Source of the DNA: Pelargonium cotyledonis
Taxonomy: Eukaryota > Streptophyta > Magnoliopsida > Geraniales > Geraniaceae
DNA length: 20,258 nt
Direction: 5' to 3'
Assembly (NCBI GenBank): GCA_036897625.1
Contig: JAYMTA010001382.1
Location: 1 to 20,258 of the forward strand
The translations under genes and the position numbers were made by a program. Within the stretch, counting starts at the first letter, position 1. Every line of letters begins with the position of its first letter. Under the pieces are notes generated by a model, which worked only from the letters and a program-made list of their open reading frames with translations, was not told the origin of the DNA and did not search any database. Below, one piece after another: positions 9,426 to 18,250 of this stretch.

Positions 9426-9568
9426 AAACTTGATCCCGAATACCAAGAAATAAATTTCATTGACAAAAATAGCCCAGCCATGCAAGATTATTTACTAGCT
9501 CGGCCGATACAGAGACAGTGACTCAATTCGGGTTCAGTTCACTCAGGCTTCGGTCTCTCAGTTTTCAG

Positions 9569-9818
9569 GTTAGCTTCTCTTCTTCGTCTTCGTCTGTACA
9601 ACGTTGTACCAATCCCATGTTTTTGGGATTTTCTTGTTTTGTGTATTTTAATGGATTTTTAGAGCGATTTGAAGCTTATAGAGTATGGGTTTTGGTGTTT
9701 GTGTTGATTGATGCACAGCACATTCTTTATTCCAGACACTATTGATGCAATTTTTTTTGTTGGTTTTTGAAAATTTGAAGTTTACAATATTTTGCTTTTG
9801 TTTCTTTATGTAATGCAG
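9569..9818 (+). other. Probable 5'-UTR intron of the methyltransferase gene
   Basis: A CAG/GTTAGC donor at 9569 follows a short leader that contains no ATG in a usable frame. A long T-rich tract then leads to the acceptor TAATGCAG ending at 9818. The resulting leader exon 9819-9875 runs into the ATG at 9876. Splice sites are predicted by eye. Confidence 0.5.
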
Positions 9819-9875
9819 TGGCCAAATTCACAATCCAGATTGAGAGTAGTTTGGGATTTAGGGTTTTGCAATCTG

Positions 9876-11837
9876 ATGGATTATGACAGGTACAGAAATG
9901 TAGTGCCCATTTAGTTTCATCTGTAAAGGAATGTGCTTTTTGACTGTTTTATTAAATTCCAAATGCTCAATTTGTTATGACAGGTTAAATTCCCCGAGCA
10001 CGTCTGCGATTTCTCTCGAAGTTTTGGGTCATCAATTGCAGTTTTGTCAGGTGTGGTTCTCATTTCAGCTCAATCATGAGGTTTTTGGTAGAGCATTTTG
10101 CGACTGTTGTAGTTAGTAATGCACTTTTAACTGTGGAAAGCTTTGTGTCGTTGTGTTAGAATCCCAATTCTAAGCATTTGGGAACTACGGTTTGGGATGC
10201 GTCAATGGTGCTCGTCAAATATTTGGTAATTTCCTTAGTTTTTTTTTGTTGTGTACTTTGTGTGCATTTTGTGGATTTGGTTGCGACTTCATCTTTAACT
10301 TTAGGTGTTGAATTTAGCGTCTGTGTAGGAAATCCGCTGGAGTCCTGTCCCCATGTCCTGCTGTGCATCTCTTTTTGTAAATATGTTTGTTTCTCGGTTT
10401 GTAATGGAGAGTTTTGTTTACAGGAAAAGAATTGCAGAAAGGGAAGATTTTGTCCATCTAAGCTGAAAGGAAAACGTGTTATTGAACTTGGAGCAGGTTG
10501 CGGGGTAGCGGGTTTTGGTGAGTAATGTTCTTTTTATCAGTTTTTGAAAGGCCAAATTGCACATAATACCCTAATTATCTGGTGGTTTGCTGCTTACTCT
10601 GACACAGCCTGCTCTTTGCAGGCATGGCATTGCTGGGATGTGACGTAGTCGCGACGGACCAAGTTGAGGTCCTGCCACTTCTAATGAGAAATGCAGAACG
10701 GAACACTTCAAGGATCACTCAAATGAATCCCGGTTCGGGTATGATGGAAAAACATCTGTTTTTTTATTTTTACTTTTTCCCATGTCAATTGTTGTGTTGA
10801 ATATAATTATTTCGGTTATATTGATATGTCATGTGCATTATGTTCCTTGTAGATTCATTTGGTTCAATCCAAGTTGCGGAACTGGACTGGGGAAACAAGG
10901 ATCATATAAGAGCTATTGGTCCACCATTTGACTACATCATTGGAACTGATGTCGTAAGTTTTTTCTTATGATCATGTTTTTGTCCTAACAATACCGAAAA
11001 TTTCTTTTTTCATGTTGTCCACATTTCAATAAGATGTTGCAGTTAATCCATAAACTTCTGGCTCCCTTAATCATATATGGTTTCACAATTGTCGGTTGTT
11101 TTTTGCTTTTTATTTTAGGTGTATGCGGAGCATCTCTTGGATCCGCTGTTGCAGACGATATTTGCATTATCAGGACCAAAAACCACAATTCTGGTTGAAT
11201 GTTTTAACTTTTACAAGATAGTGTTTTCTACTCAGAATCGTTATCATCAATGTACTTAATAGTTACTACAATTTTCATGTAGTTGGGGTACGAGATCCGT
11301 TCCACAAGCGTCCATGAGCAAATGCTGGACATGTGGAAGAGAAACTTCGATGTGAAAGTCGTTCCAAGAGCTAAGGTCCGCTATTAATATTCACCCAAAA
11401 TGTTATATATATATGCTGTGCGTGTGTTTTCAATATATTTTTTCGAGACCTAGTGTTAGCAGCATTCTAATGCGGCATGTATAGTTTGATCAATATTGTG
11501 CTAACTTTAGCATCCACTACAGATGGATTGCAAGTACCAGCATCCAAGTATTCAACTTTTCATCATGACATTAAAAGCTTCAACATCCAGTGTGGAAAAC
11601 ACAGGTCGGATAATTGATCAACGAGATAATGAGGCGGAAACGAGTGAAACAAAGCCGGAAAATGATAGAGTTGACAAGAGTACTGATGAGATGGACAGAG
11701 TAAGTGATTCTGGTGGCGAAAATGTCAAGGAAGATGTGCTTCTAGCTAGACTCCAGAATGGTAATCTAAGTGACTGGGATGCAAGAAGATATGGCGCCAT
11801 GGCTGCTCGGCTCCTTCGAGATGTCAAGATAACTTAA
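9876..11837 (+). CDS. METTL21-type SAM-dependent protein methyltransferase
   Basis: Nine coding exons join in frame to give 313 residues: 9876-9889, 9984-10050, 10160-10225, 10424-10517, 10622-10738, 10853-10953, 11119-11193, 11283-11375 and 11523-11837. The fold is the seven-strand class I methyltransferase. GTTVWDAS precedes motif I VIELGAGCGVAG (68-79). ATDQ follows as the acidic SAM-ribose strand end, then AELDWGN, and FDYIIGTDVVY contains the DxxY tetrad D152-Y155 typical of family-16 lysine methyltransferases (METTL21/FAM86). The order closely matches the plant METTL21A-like protein At5g44170 as I recall it. The substrate is unknown; animal relatives methylate lysines on chaperones and elongation factors. 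The last exon adds a polar, acidic tail (about 230-280) and a terminal helix (LLARLQNGNLSDWDARRYG). The start MDYDRLNSPSTS is favoured because reading through its donor stops at once. The gene is divergent from SAM synthetase. Confidence 0.9.
9881..9985 (+). repeat. 11-bp direct repeat across both splice sites of a 94-bp intron
   Basis: TTATGACAGGT occurs at 9881-9891, spanning the donor, and again at 9975-9985, spanning the acceptor, of the first coding intron (9890-9983) of the methyltransferase. Both copies carry AG/GT at the cut point, so either copy can supply the exon sequence. Confidence 0.8.
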
Positions 11838-12661
11838 ATTTTCAAGTCGGGTTTTTAGTTATTTACCTTTTCGTCTAGTCTATTTTGTTTGTAGCTCTCG
11901 GGATTTCCTTTGCTCGTTTCATTTAATGTCGATGGAGATCATGTATGCATGCTCGCCGCCAAGCAGATGGAAGATACAGCGAGGTAACAATGTGACAATG
12001 TTGTCGGTTCCATTTCTTTCCGTGTTTTTGAAATGGGTCTCGGCGTCTTTTGGTTAGGATTGAATAGTTCAGGAGAAACACATGTATCAGGTTACCATTA
12101 TAGGATTGTGTATTTGCTGCATCTGATGAATTCTGTAGTAGATTTGTCACCATGAACCTTGTGCTTCTTTATATCATTATATGCCAATAGTTTCGGTGAG
12201 CATTGTTATGATTCATGTATTGTTTTTACTTATCACTCAAGTTTCTTGTTGGGGGTGTTTTTGTCAAATTATTTAGAACACAATTTTTTTTGCTAAAATG
12301 AAGAAAATGGTACAAATTGAAAGCTTGTAAAATATAGAGGGTAAAAATCAATTTTTTAAAAAATATTTTTTAACGGTGTTAGTTAGTTTAGCCAGAATTC
12401 GTTAAGTCTATTTACATACAATTCAAGACTATTTCGGATCTTTCTCCTTTAATCTACAAACAATGAATGACCCAAAATATCTTATAAAGCTATCACAATT
12501 TTCACAGAAAATATACAAATGATGCTCCAACGGTTGCACATTACTTCAATTTTCCAGTATGCAAACACTTTTCGGTCCTATTTGATACATTATTTGTCAA
12601 AATGAAATATCCAAACTGAACATACCTGCACAACAACAATGCACCAATATCAACAAATATA
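11838..12661. other. Convergent 3' region between methyltransferase and fucosidase
   Basis: About 820 bp contain the two 3' UTRs. From 11838 to roughly 12240 the sequence is moderately GC and reads as the methyltransferase 3' UTR. From 12270 to 12450 it is AT-rich and holds phrases (GAGGGTAAAAATCAATTTT, TTAACGGTGTTAGTTAG) typical of decayed plant repeats. The remainder, read on the minus strand, is probably the fucosidase 3' UTR. No additional coding sequence is supported. Confidence 0.5.
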
Positions 12662-15600
12662 CTACATTGCTCCAATAACAGAGTGGTTGTTTGTTCTTTG
12701 CTGAAGAATTTGAGAGCCATTGAAGTATCTTCCTGGGCTCGTATCAGATTCGTTGCTCAAAACCGAAAATGGATCCATATGAATTCCGAAAAATGATATT
12801 AGTGGGTCTGCCCTAGACTTGTTGATAACGAACCTCAAGTGCTGAGACACAACTGTCGGAAACAGTATAAGCCTCTGATATCCAACTGTGGTGCCATTGA
12901 TAACTTTCTTCCATTGGCCATCCACTTTTACCTCGAGATGGAACTCAATAATCCGCTGACCCATGTGAATTGGCTCCTGAATCTGCAGAACGTTGAAACA
13001 TACCGGTTCTTGTAGGTCTAATTGTAAAATCCAGTCACATTGATTCTCCTCGGGAGCCCAATACGTGTAAATACCTTCTTTGAAGACATTGCTGGAGTGG
13101 AACCGAGAATCATCAGTGCCTCGCGTGCTGCTGGTAGTAATGAGAGCATTCTCGGCAAGGTTATTGGAAAATATAGACCTACGTAGCTCACTGAATTCTT
13201 GAAGCACTTCAATGTCTTCAGGGGATATGAGGCCTGAAGAGTTGGGAGGCACATTCAATAACAATAGACAGTTTCTGCCTACAGACTTGTAGTATATGTC
13301 AAGAAGAGTCCTTGCAGATTTTGGAGCTTCTGATGGATGCCAAAACCAACTGGGTCTTATTGAAACATCACACTCTGCAGGTACCCAGTCATGACCTATT
13401 GGGTCTCCAACTCTGGCGTACCTGTTGCATACATCAAAGCGTTTAATTACAAATGAGTGTCCACACTTTTATTTATTTCTGTAAAAATTAAGGATAAGTT
13501 CATTGAGATTTCACATTTCCCCTAATAGCCCCATATGCTCCTGTTGTAACTAAACTTACGTCACAGACAATGTGTGATTTTGCAATTGTTCAGTTGAAGC
13601 TTCACAGACAATGTGTTGCTCATGTCAATAAAGAATCAATGATTTTTTCTTTTTCTTTTTTCTCATCAAGAATCAAAAATAGAAACCAATAAGCAATTCC
13701 ATGAATCAAGTTCATTTTTTTACCCATAATTTCATTTATTTCTTACTAAAATTGAAAAATTTATTATTTATTGTGATATTCCATGAATCAAAGCTCATGT
13801 TTGTGAGGCCAATATGTCCCTATACTCTCAGGATATTCTGAACAAGTCATAAACCCTACCTCTTCTTGTACTCAAACCGTGAATGGATCTGTTCGATGGA
13901 GGTCCAAATCGAGAGTGAAGGCCTCGCCAGTCACAGCGGTGGCTTTGCTCGCCGTCAATGGAGGTCCAGATCGAGACTATTCGTGTTCACGGCGGTGGCC
14001 GATCTCGCCGTGAGGAGCTGTCTAGCGCCGGTGTGCTCCAGGCTAGAAACGCCAGATCTGGACGTCGTTCTTCACCGTCGATGGTGGCGCGAGAGATCAG
14101 CATCGTCGTAGTAGTAGACGGCGCCGGCGGAGAAGAGCTGGGTTCATGGTTAGAGAAGATGAACAGTTTAGTGCCTGTTTGGCAATTTTTTTTAAAACAA
14201 CTATAACTTAGGGGTAAAATGGCCATTCTGTACAAACACTAACGGTCAAATGGATGGAAGTAGATGGAAAACTACTGTAGCTAACATTTGGTGGGTTATG
14301 TGCAAAAGTTGATTAACTGGTGGCATGTTTGCCATTAGTCAATTCCCCAAAGGGGTTTAATGCAATTTGCCCTAATTTATACCCTGTCCCATGATGTTTG
14401 TTTTGCATTTTTGTCCCAAAATGAGTCATTTTTCCATTTTTAGTGGTTATACATGGATTAGTAATGGTATCCCCATAATAAGTTAGTATGCCATGAGTTT
14501 CTTCAATTTTTCCTCTGTTTTCAGGCATGCAAAGGAATAGTCGAGCAATTAGCAAAATAATCAAGGAGCTATAATCCACTAAAACAAATATGAGAAGAAA
14601 ACATGACTATGAAACTTTGCATTGACCTGCCTATTCCCGACTCCAAGACCTAATGGGAAACACAATCAGTTCTATCTTTACACACACAAAAATTAGTAAT
14701 AAGAAAGTGAAGGGAAGAAGGTGAACTCACTGTCTATCAGTGTCACCAATCTTGGCAGCGGTCCGGTTGAAAAGTGACCAGCAAGTAGACCCTGCGACAC
14801 CAGCTTCATCCCCAACCCACCTGGTATCAGGACCGGCATCAGAAAAAATGACAGCCCCGGGTTGGAGCTGATGAATGAGACTAAACCAACAATCAAAGAA
14901 ATACTCCATGTCCTTCTCTCCTTCCCCCTTTGCTCCATCCAGAAATATATCAACGATCTCTCCATATCTAGTACATTTTCCAAAAACCAACTAATCAATT
15001 CCTTGAATATATCTCTATTGTGTTCTCAATAAGCAACACTAGCAGTCTAGCATAACTTGAGGAATCCATAGCTCCAAGTTTATTCAAAAACATTTATTTC
15101 GTATCGAACTAACACTAAGAACAAATTGAATAAAACATAACAAGCATCATAGATTCCCCAAAAGCATAATTCATCAAGCAGAAACCATAGAACATCATAC
15201 TCCAACACCTCAAAATCAAGCTAATGTACAAATACAAAACATGAATCATGAGAAAGCAAATCTAAATCAAACACAACTCAAAAGCTATGTACACCCACAA
15301 AAGTTCCTCTCAACTGCTCAAAGATCAAACAAACCAATGCACAAGAACTAAACACGGCCCCTAAAACCCAATACAGAACCTGCATTCATCTAATAAAAGC
15401 AACATTTTTTTCCATGGAGTACTGGAAAAAGAAGCATAACCCAGATATGACCTGTTCAGCTTACATATTACTCCTAGAACCCAATACAGAACATGCATTC
15501 ATCTAATAAAAGCAAGATTTCCATAAAGAACAAACAAAACCCAAATGCCAAAAAAAGAAGAACAACAATGACCTGGTGAGCAATTCTGTCATCTGCCCCA

Positions 15601-16141
15601 TATAATACTCATTGTATGCGAGCGTCTTTCCGTACAAGGGCTCGTGTCGATCCCATGGCGAGAGGTAAAGCCCCAATTGAACACCAATCTCCTTCGCAGC
15701 TCTCGCCAACTCTCCGACGACATCACCAGTCCCATTCCTCCACGGGCTCGACCTCACCGAGTAATTGGTATACTCAGAGGGCCACAAACAGAACCCATCG
15801 TGGTGCTTTGCGGTGAGAAGCACGCGATTGAATCCAGAGTCCTTGGCGACCTGAACCCACTGAGCGGCGTCGAGGCGAGTCGGGTTGAAGACGGACGGGT
15901 CTGCGTGACCCGATCCCCACTCGGAGTCAGTGAAGGTGTTGGTGCCGAAGTGGAGGAACAGAGCCATGTTGCTCAGCTGCCATTGGAGCTGCGACGAGGT
16001 GGGGAGGGGCAAAATTGGAAGAGGAGGTGGTTTTCTGGAAGCTGAGAGAGGAGTGAGCAATATGGACAGCGTGAACACGAATATGAGGCTGTGTTGCGAA
16101 ATGGGTTTGGTGAAATTTGAGGTCTTGATCTTCTTCTTCAT
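12662..16141 (-). CDS. FUC1: Alpha-L-fucosidase, GH29, FUC1 type
   Basis: Three coding exons on the minus strand, 16141-15573, 14967-14731 and 13421-12662, join in frame to give 521 residues. The product should remove alpha-1,3/1,4-linked fucose from glycans in the secretory path or apoplast, the role known for Arabidopsis FUC1. Residues 18-35 (SLIFVFTLSILLTPLSAS) form a signal or signal-anchor segment. The GH29 barrel includes LFLHFGTNTFTDSEWG (61-76), TAKHHDGFCLWP (110-121) and LYLSPWDRHEP (158-168). FLDGAKG carries the likely nucleophile Asp200, and VIFSDAGPD, FNRTAAKIGDTD and WVPAECDVSIRP follow. A C-terminal discoidin-like region starts around YWAPEENQ and includes EPIHMGQRI. Compared with the FUC1 motifs I recall, F198 replaces Trp and Ser replaces Gly in SIRPxWFWH. 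Intron 2 (13422-14730) contains a GC-rich insert and intron 1 (14968-15572) a direct repeat. Confidence 0.93.
13880..14210. repeat. GC-rich insert in fucosidase intron 2, with internal duplication
   Basis: A GC-rich block of about 330 bp sits in an otherwise AT-rich intron. It contains two tandem units of about 62 bp, starting ATGGAGGTCCAAATCGAGA at 13896 and ATGGAGGTCCAGATCGAGA at 13958. Each continues to CAC.GCGGTGG and CTCGCCGT. A plus-strand ORF from 13958 (82 codons, Arg- and Ser-rich) has no recognisable domain and is probably not a gene. Sequence to about 14385 (CCCCAAAGGGG, GCAATTTGCCCTAA) has the style of a decayed transposable element. Possibly a captured exon fragment carried by a DNA transposon. 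Confidence 0.55.
15361..15520. repeat. Intronic direct repeat, 47 bp, two copies 113 bp apart
   Basis: In fucosidase intron 1, CTAAAACCCAATACAGAAC at 15361 and CTAGAACCCAATACAGAAC at 15474 start two 47-base copies that differ at three positions. Both share TGCATTCATCTAATAAAAGC. This is consistent with a recent local duplication. Confidence 0.85.
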
Positions 16142-16320
16142 CGTCGTCGACGACCACAGAAGAAGAAGGAGCTTGGGTTGAGTAGCTGATCTGTTGGAGT
16201 GATTCGAGACTAGTCACTGACTGAGTCGTGACTGTTAAGTTTGGTTCCGAGTTGACCAATGGAGAAGCAAGAGGGTTCATTGCGACGTCGTTTCACGGTC
16301 AGGGGTGGTTAAATACTTGA
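16142..16320 (-). promoter_or_regulatory. Fucosidase 5' UTR and promoter
   Basis: Upstream of the fucosidase ATG the only TATA-like element on the minus strand is TATTTAA at 16309-16315, which would place transcription near 16280. A palindromic CGACGTCG at 16283-16290 has the same core as the site in the promoter at 9411. A W-box-like TTGACC lies near 16252, and GTCAC...GTGAC arms flank a TGACTGAGTC block near 16213-16232. An out-of-frame ATG at 16280 opens a 117-codon frame overlapping the fucosidase start. Confidence 0.4.
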
Positions 16321-16326
16321 AATTGT

Positions 16327-16884
16327 TTCATTTTGGTACCAACTATCTATTTTATTTTAAATTGGTTGCCAAATTTTATTTTATGCTCCAAATTGGTCCT
16401 TAAATTATACATATTGCTTCAATTCGTTCCAAAAATTATGTAGTTTGTACATCGAATTGGTTCAATATGTCCCGATGCAGTCAAATTATGCTAACGTGAC
16501 AATTTTTTTGTTGGCGTCAAACTATGCTATATCGTTACGAATTAGTTTTATTGTACGGTTTTGACAAAATAAGATATCACATTTCTTTTTTCAATTTTCT
16601 GTTGTTGACATAGCCAACATGAGGTGCTTTATTTATCTGAAACAAAGTATATAATTTATGAGACGTAGGCACATTGTCAATTTTGTCCAATTCCGACCCT
16701 AAATATTATAATTTAGTTACAAAATAGTAAATTTAGTTAACTAAACTGTCACATGGTTGTCGTTGTGGATGAGAATAATTAAAAACAAAATAGCATAGAT
16801 GCAGGACTGAATTGGAATAATATCGATTATTTGGGAACCAAATAGAAGTATAAAAAACATGGTTATCGAATTGAAACAAAATGA
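16327..16884. mobile_element. Degraded inverted-repeat element (MITE-like)
   Basis: The left end (TTCATTTTGGTACCAAC, then AAATTGGTT.CCAAAT and TCCAAATTGGTCC) is mirrored by the right end read in reverse (TTCATTTTGTTTCAATTCG, then ATTTGGTT.CCAAAT and TTCCAATTCAGTCC). The arms are about 75-80 bases long with clear divergence and a 10-base length difference. No target duplication could be fixed. Phrases of this kind are common in non-autonomous plant DNA elements. Confidence 0.38.
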
Positions 16885-16886
16885 AT

Positions 16887-17004
16887 TGGGCTTGATCTGT
16901 CATGTAAAGACCCATAACGGGATCTGTTTTCGTGAAAGCTCTCAAGCCCATGACAGAGAGTTTGGGCTTTTAGTTTGGGCTTTTCAGCTTTTGTTGTGAG
17001 CCCA
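16887..17004. promoter_or_regulatory. Cluster of five site II (TGGGCT) elements
   Basis: TGGGCT or its complement AGCCCA occurs at 16887, 16945, 16963, 16976 and 16999, five copies in 118 bases. Site II elements bind TCP factors and mark promoters of housekeeping genes in plants. The nearest ATG with a gene is the fucosidase start, about 750 bp away. Whether the cluster serves that gene or another transcript is not visible from sequence. Confidence 0.45.
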
Positions 17005-17640
17005 TGAACTAATTACTGTGTGCAAGGTTAAAATAAATTGAAAATTGTAGATGTTAATGAGGTCCAGCTAATTGAACTACATCAACAACTACAAGAAATT
17101 TTTATGATTGATCACCACAAAATTTCAACATTGTAATTTGTAACACACCAATCTCTTACCAACCAAGATAAATCTATATTAAAAATTATTTCAACTTGAA
17201 GCCCAAATCCACATATTTTAAGTTCAAAAACGATTATTTTATATGCATTTGCTACAAATAAATTACATTTATATTTTACACGCCGCTAAATGTCAATGAA
17301 TTTGACAAAAAGTTTAACTAGAAATTGAGTATTCTTTAGCCACACGTGCATTGCATTCATATTTACACACAAATAAATGCATTTAAATTTAGTATTGTTT
17401 AGTTACACGTGCATGTGTTACATGTTTATTTTTTTACTGGTGAATTTATTATTGTTTAATTACATTTATTTTGATCTCCGATCAACACACTCAACGTAGG
17501 AGATAAAAACTTCAACTTTCAGTTAAGTTTTGAATGAAAATTAATTTGAGTATGGTTAAATTATTTAAAAACGACAACCACAAGTTTGCGGTGTTACTTA
17601 AAACACGTCGACGCATAAATATAAAAAAAATGAATTGCAT
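17005..17640. other. AT-rich intergenic spacer
   Basis: I see no gene in this segment. TTTAGC.ACACGTGCAT.GCATT at about 17336 and TTTAGTTACACGTGCATGTGT at about 17399 form a short imperfect direct repeat, each with a G-box CACGTG. One further AGCCCA occurs at 17200-17205. Confidence 0.55.
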
Positions 17641-17930
17641 ATTGATTGATTGATTGATTTGATTTGGATGGGCTTTGTTTTGGGCCTGTTCATGGGCCCT
17701 CTACAGTTGACCAAACCCTCATTCAGTGCTCGAAGTAAATCACCTACTGAAAGTACATAAAGAAACATACTCGCCTTGTCAAGACACAGCGTGTTCACTC
17801 CGAAGATTGACAGCACTAAATCATTACAGGCAGACGCGAGTGACATCACTCGCGAGTAGAGACTGATGTAGCCGCCTACGTGCGGGGTCCACGTCAAATC
17901 AGAGATACGGATCGCGACTCTCAAAACTGA
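17641..17930. promoter_or_regulatory. Promoter-like GC island with three site II elements and a palindrome
   Basis: TGGGCT at 17669 and TGGGCC at 17681 and 17693 lie within 30 bases, just after an (ATTG)4 run. They are followed by about 230 bases of higher-GC, non-repetitive DNA. CGCGAGTGACATCACTCGCG at 17835-17854 has two 9-base arms around a CA centre, with a TGACATCA core like a bZIP site. CCACGTCA is near 17890. A minus-strand frame at 17924-17598 (108 codons) shows no family I recognise, and its end runs through the promoter-like part. It may be a promoter with an unannotated transcript, or a fragment of a displaced gene. Confidence 0.4.
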
Positions 17931-17942
17931 TTTTATTTTATT

Positions 17943-18250
17943 TTAAAAAAATGCTAAACATCCTGTACAAACTTTTCTGTAGATGTTTCCGTCCATGTGA
18001 TAAATATTTTTTTCCTAATTTTTGTTGCTTATAATTATTTTTAACGAATAAAAATTTGACGTATATGATGCTATTATTTTTTTATAAATTTTTGATGCGG
18101 AGCGTCCTATTTATTAGCTCTATTGTACACATGGCGCATTATAATTGACTCAAATCATCATTATAATATTTGATGTGTCATATTTCATTTATTGACATAT
18201 CAATTTGTAAAACTAATTTTATACAAAATTTTGTATATATAGCATTGCTC
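17943..18250. mobile_element. MITE-like element, degraded
   Basis: The left end has AATGCTA near 17950 followed by TGTACAAAC. The right end, read in reverse, is GAGCAATGCTATATATACAAA. The interior has GATGTGTCAT and TTATACAAAATTTTGTA, typical of a widespread dicot MITE type. TTTATTTTATT occurs directly on both sides (17932-17942 and 18251-18261) and could be the target duplication, but it is low-complexity. There is no coding capacity. Confidence 0.45.

Noticed and set aside
9518-9745. 75-codon plus-strand frame upstream of the methyltransferase
   Set aside because: It runs through the predicted leader donor and a T-rich intron, has no homology I recognise, and the true protein start fits family sequences at 9876.
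13958-14206. 82-codon frame in fucosidase intron 2 as a gene
   Set aside because: It lies in a GC-rich duplicated block, has biased Arg/Ser content and no domain; better described as part of an inserted fragment.
17598-17924. 108-codon minus-strand frame as a protein gene
   Set aside because: No recognised family, the last third runs through an (ATTG)n repeat and site II elements, and the composition is not coding-like there.
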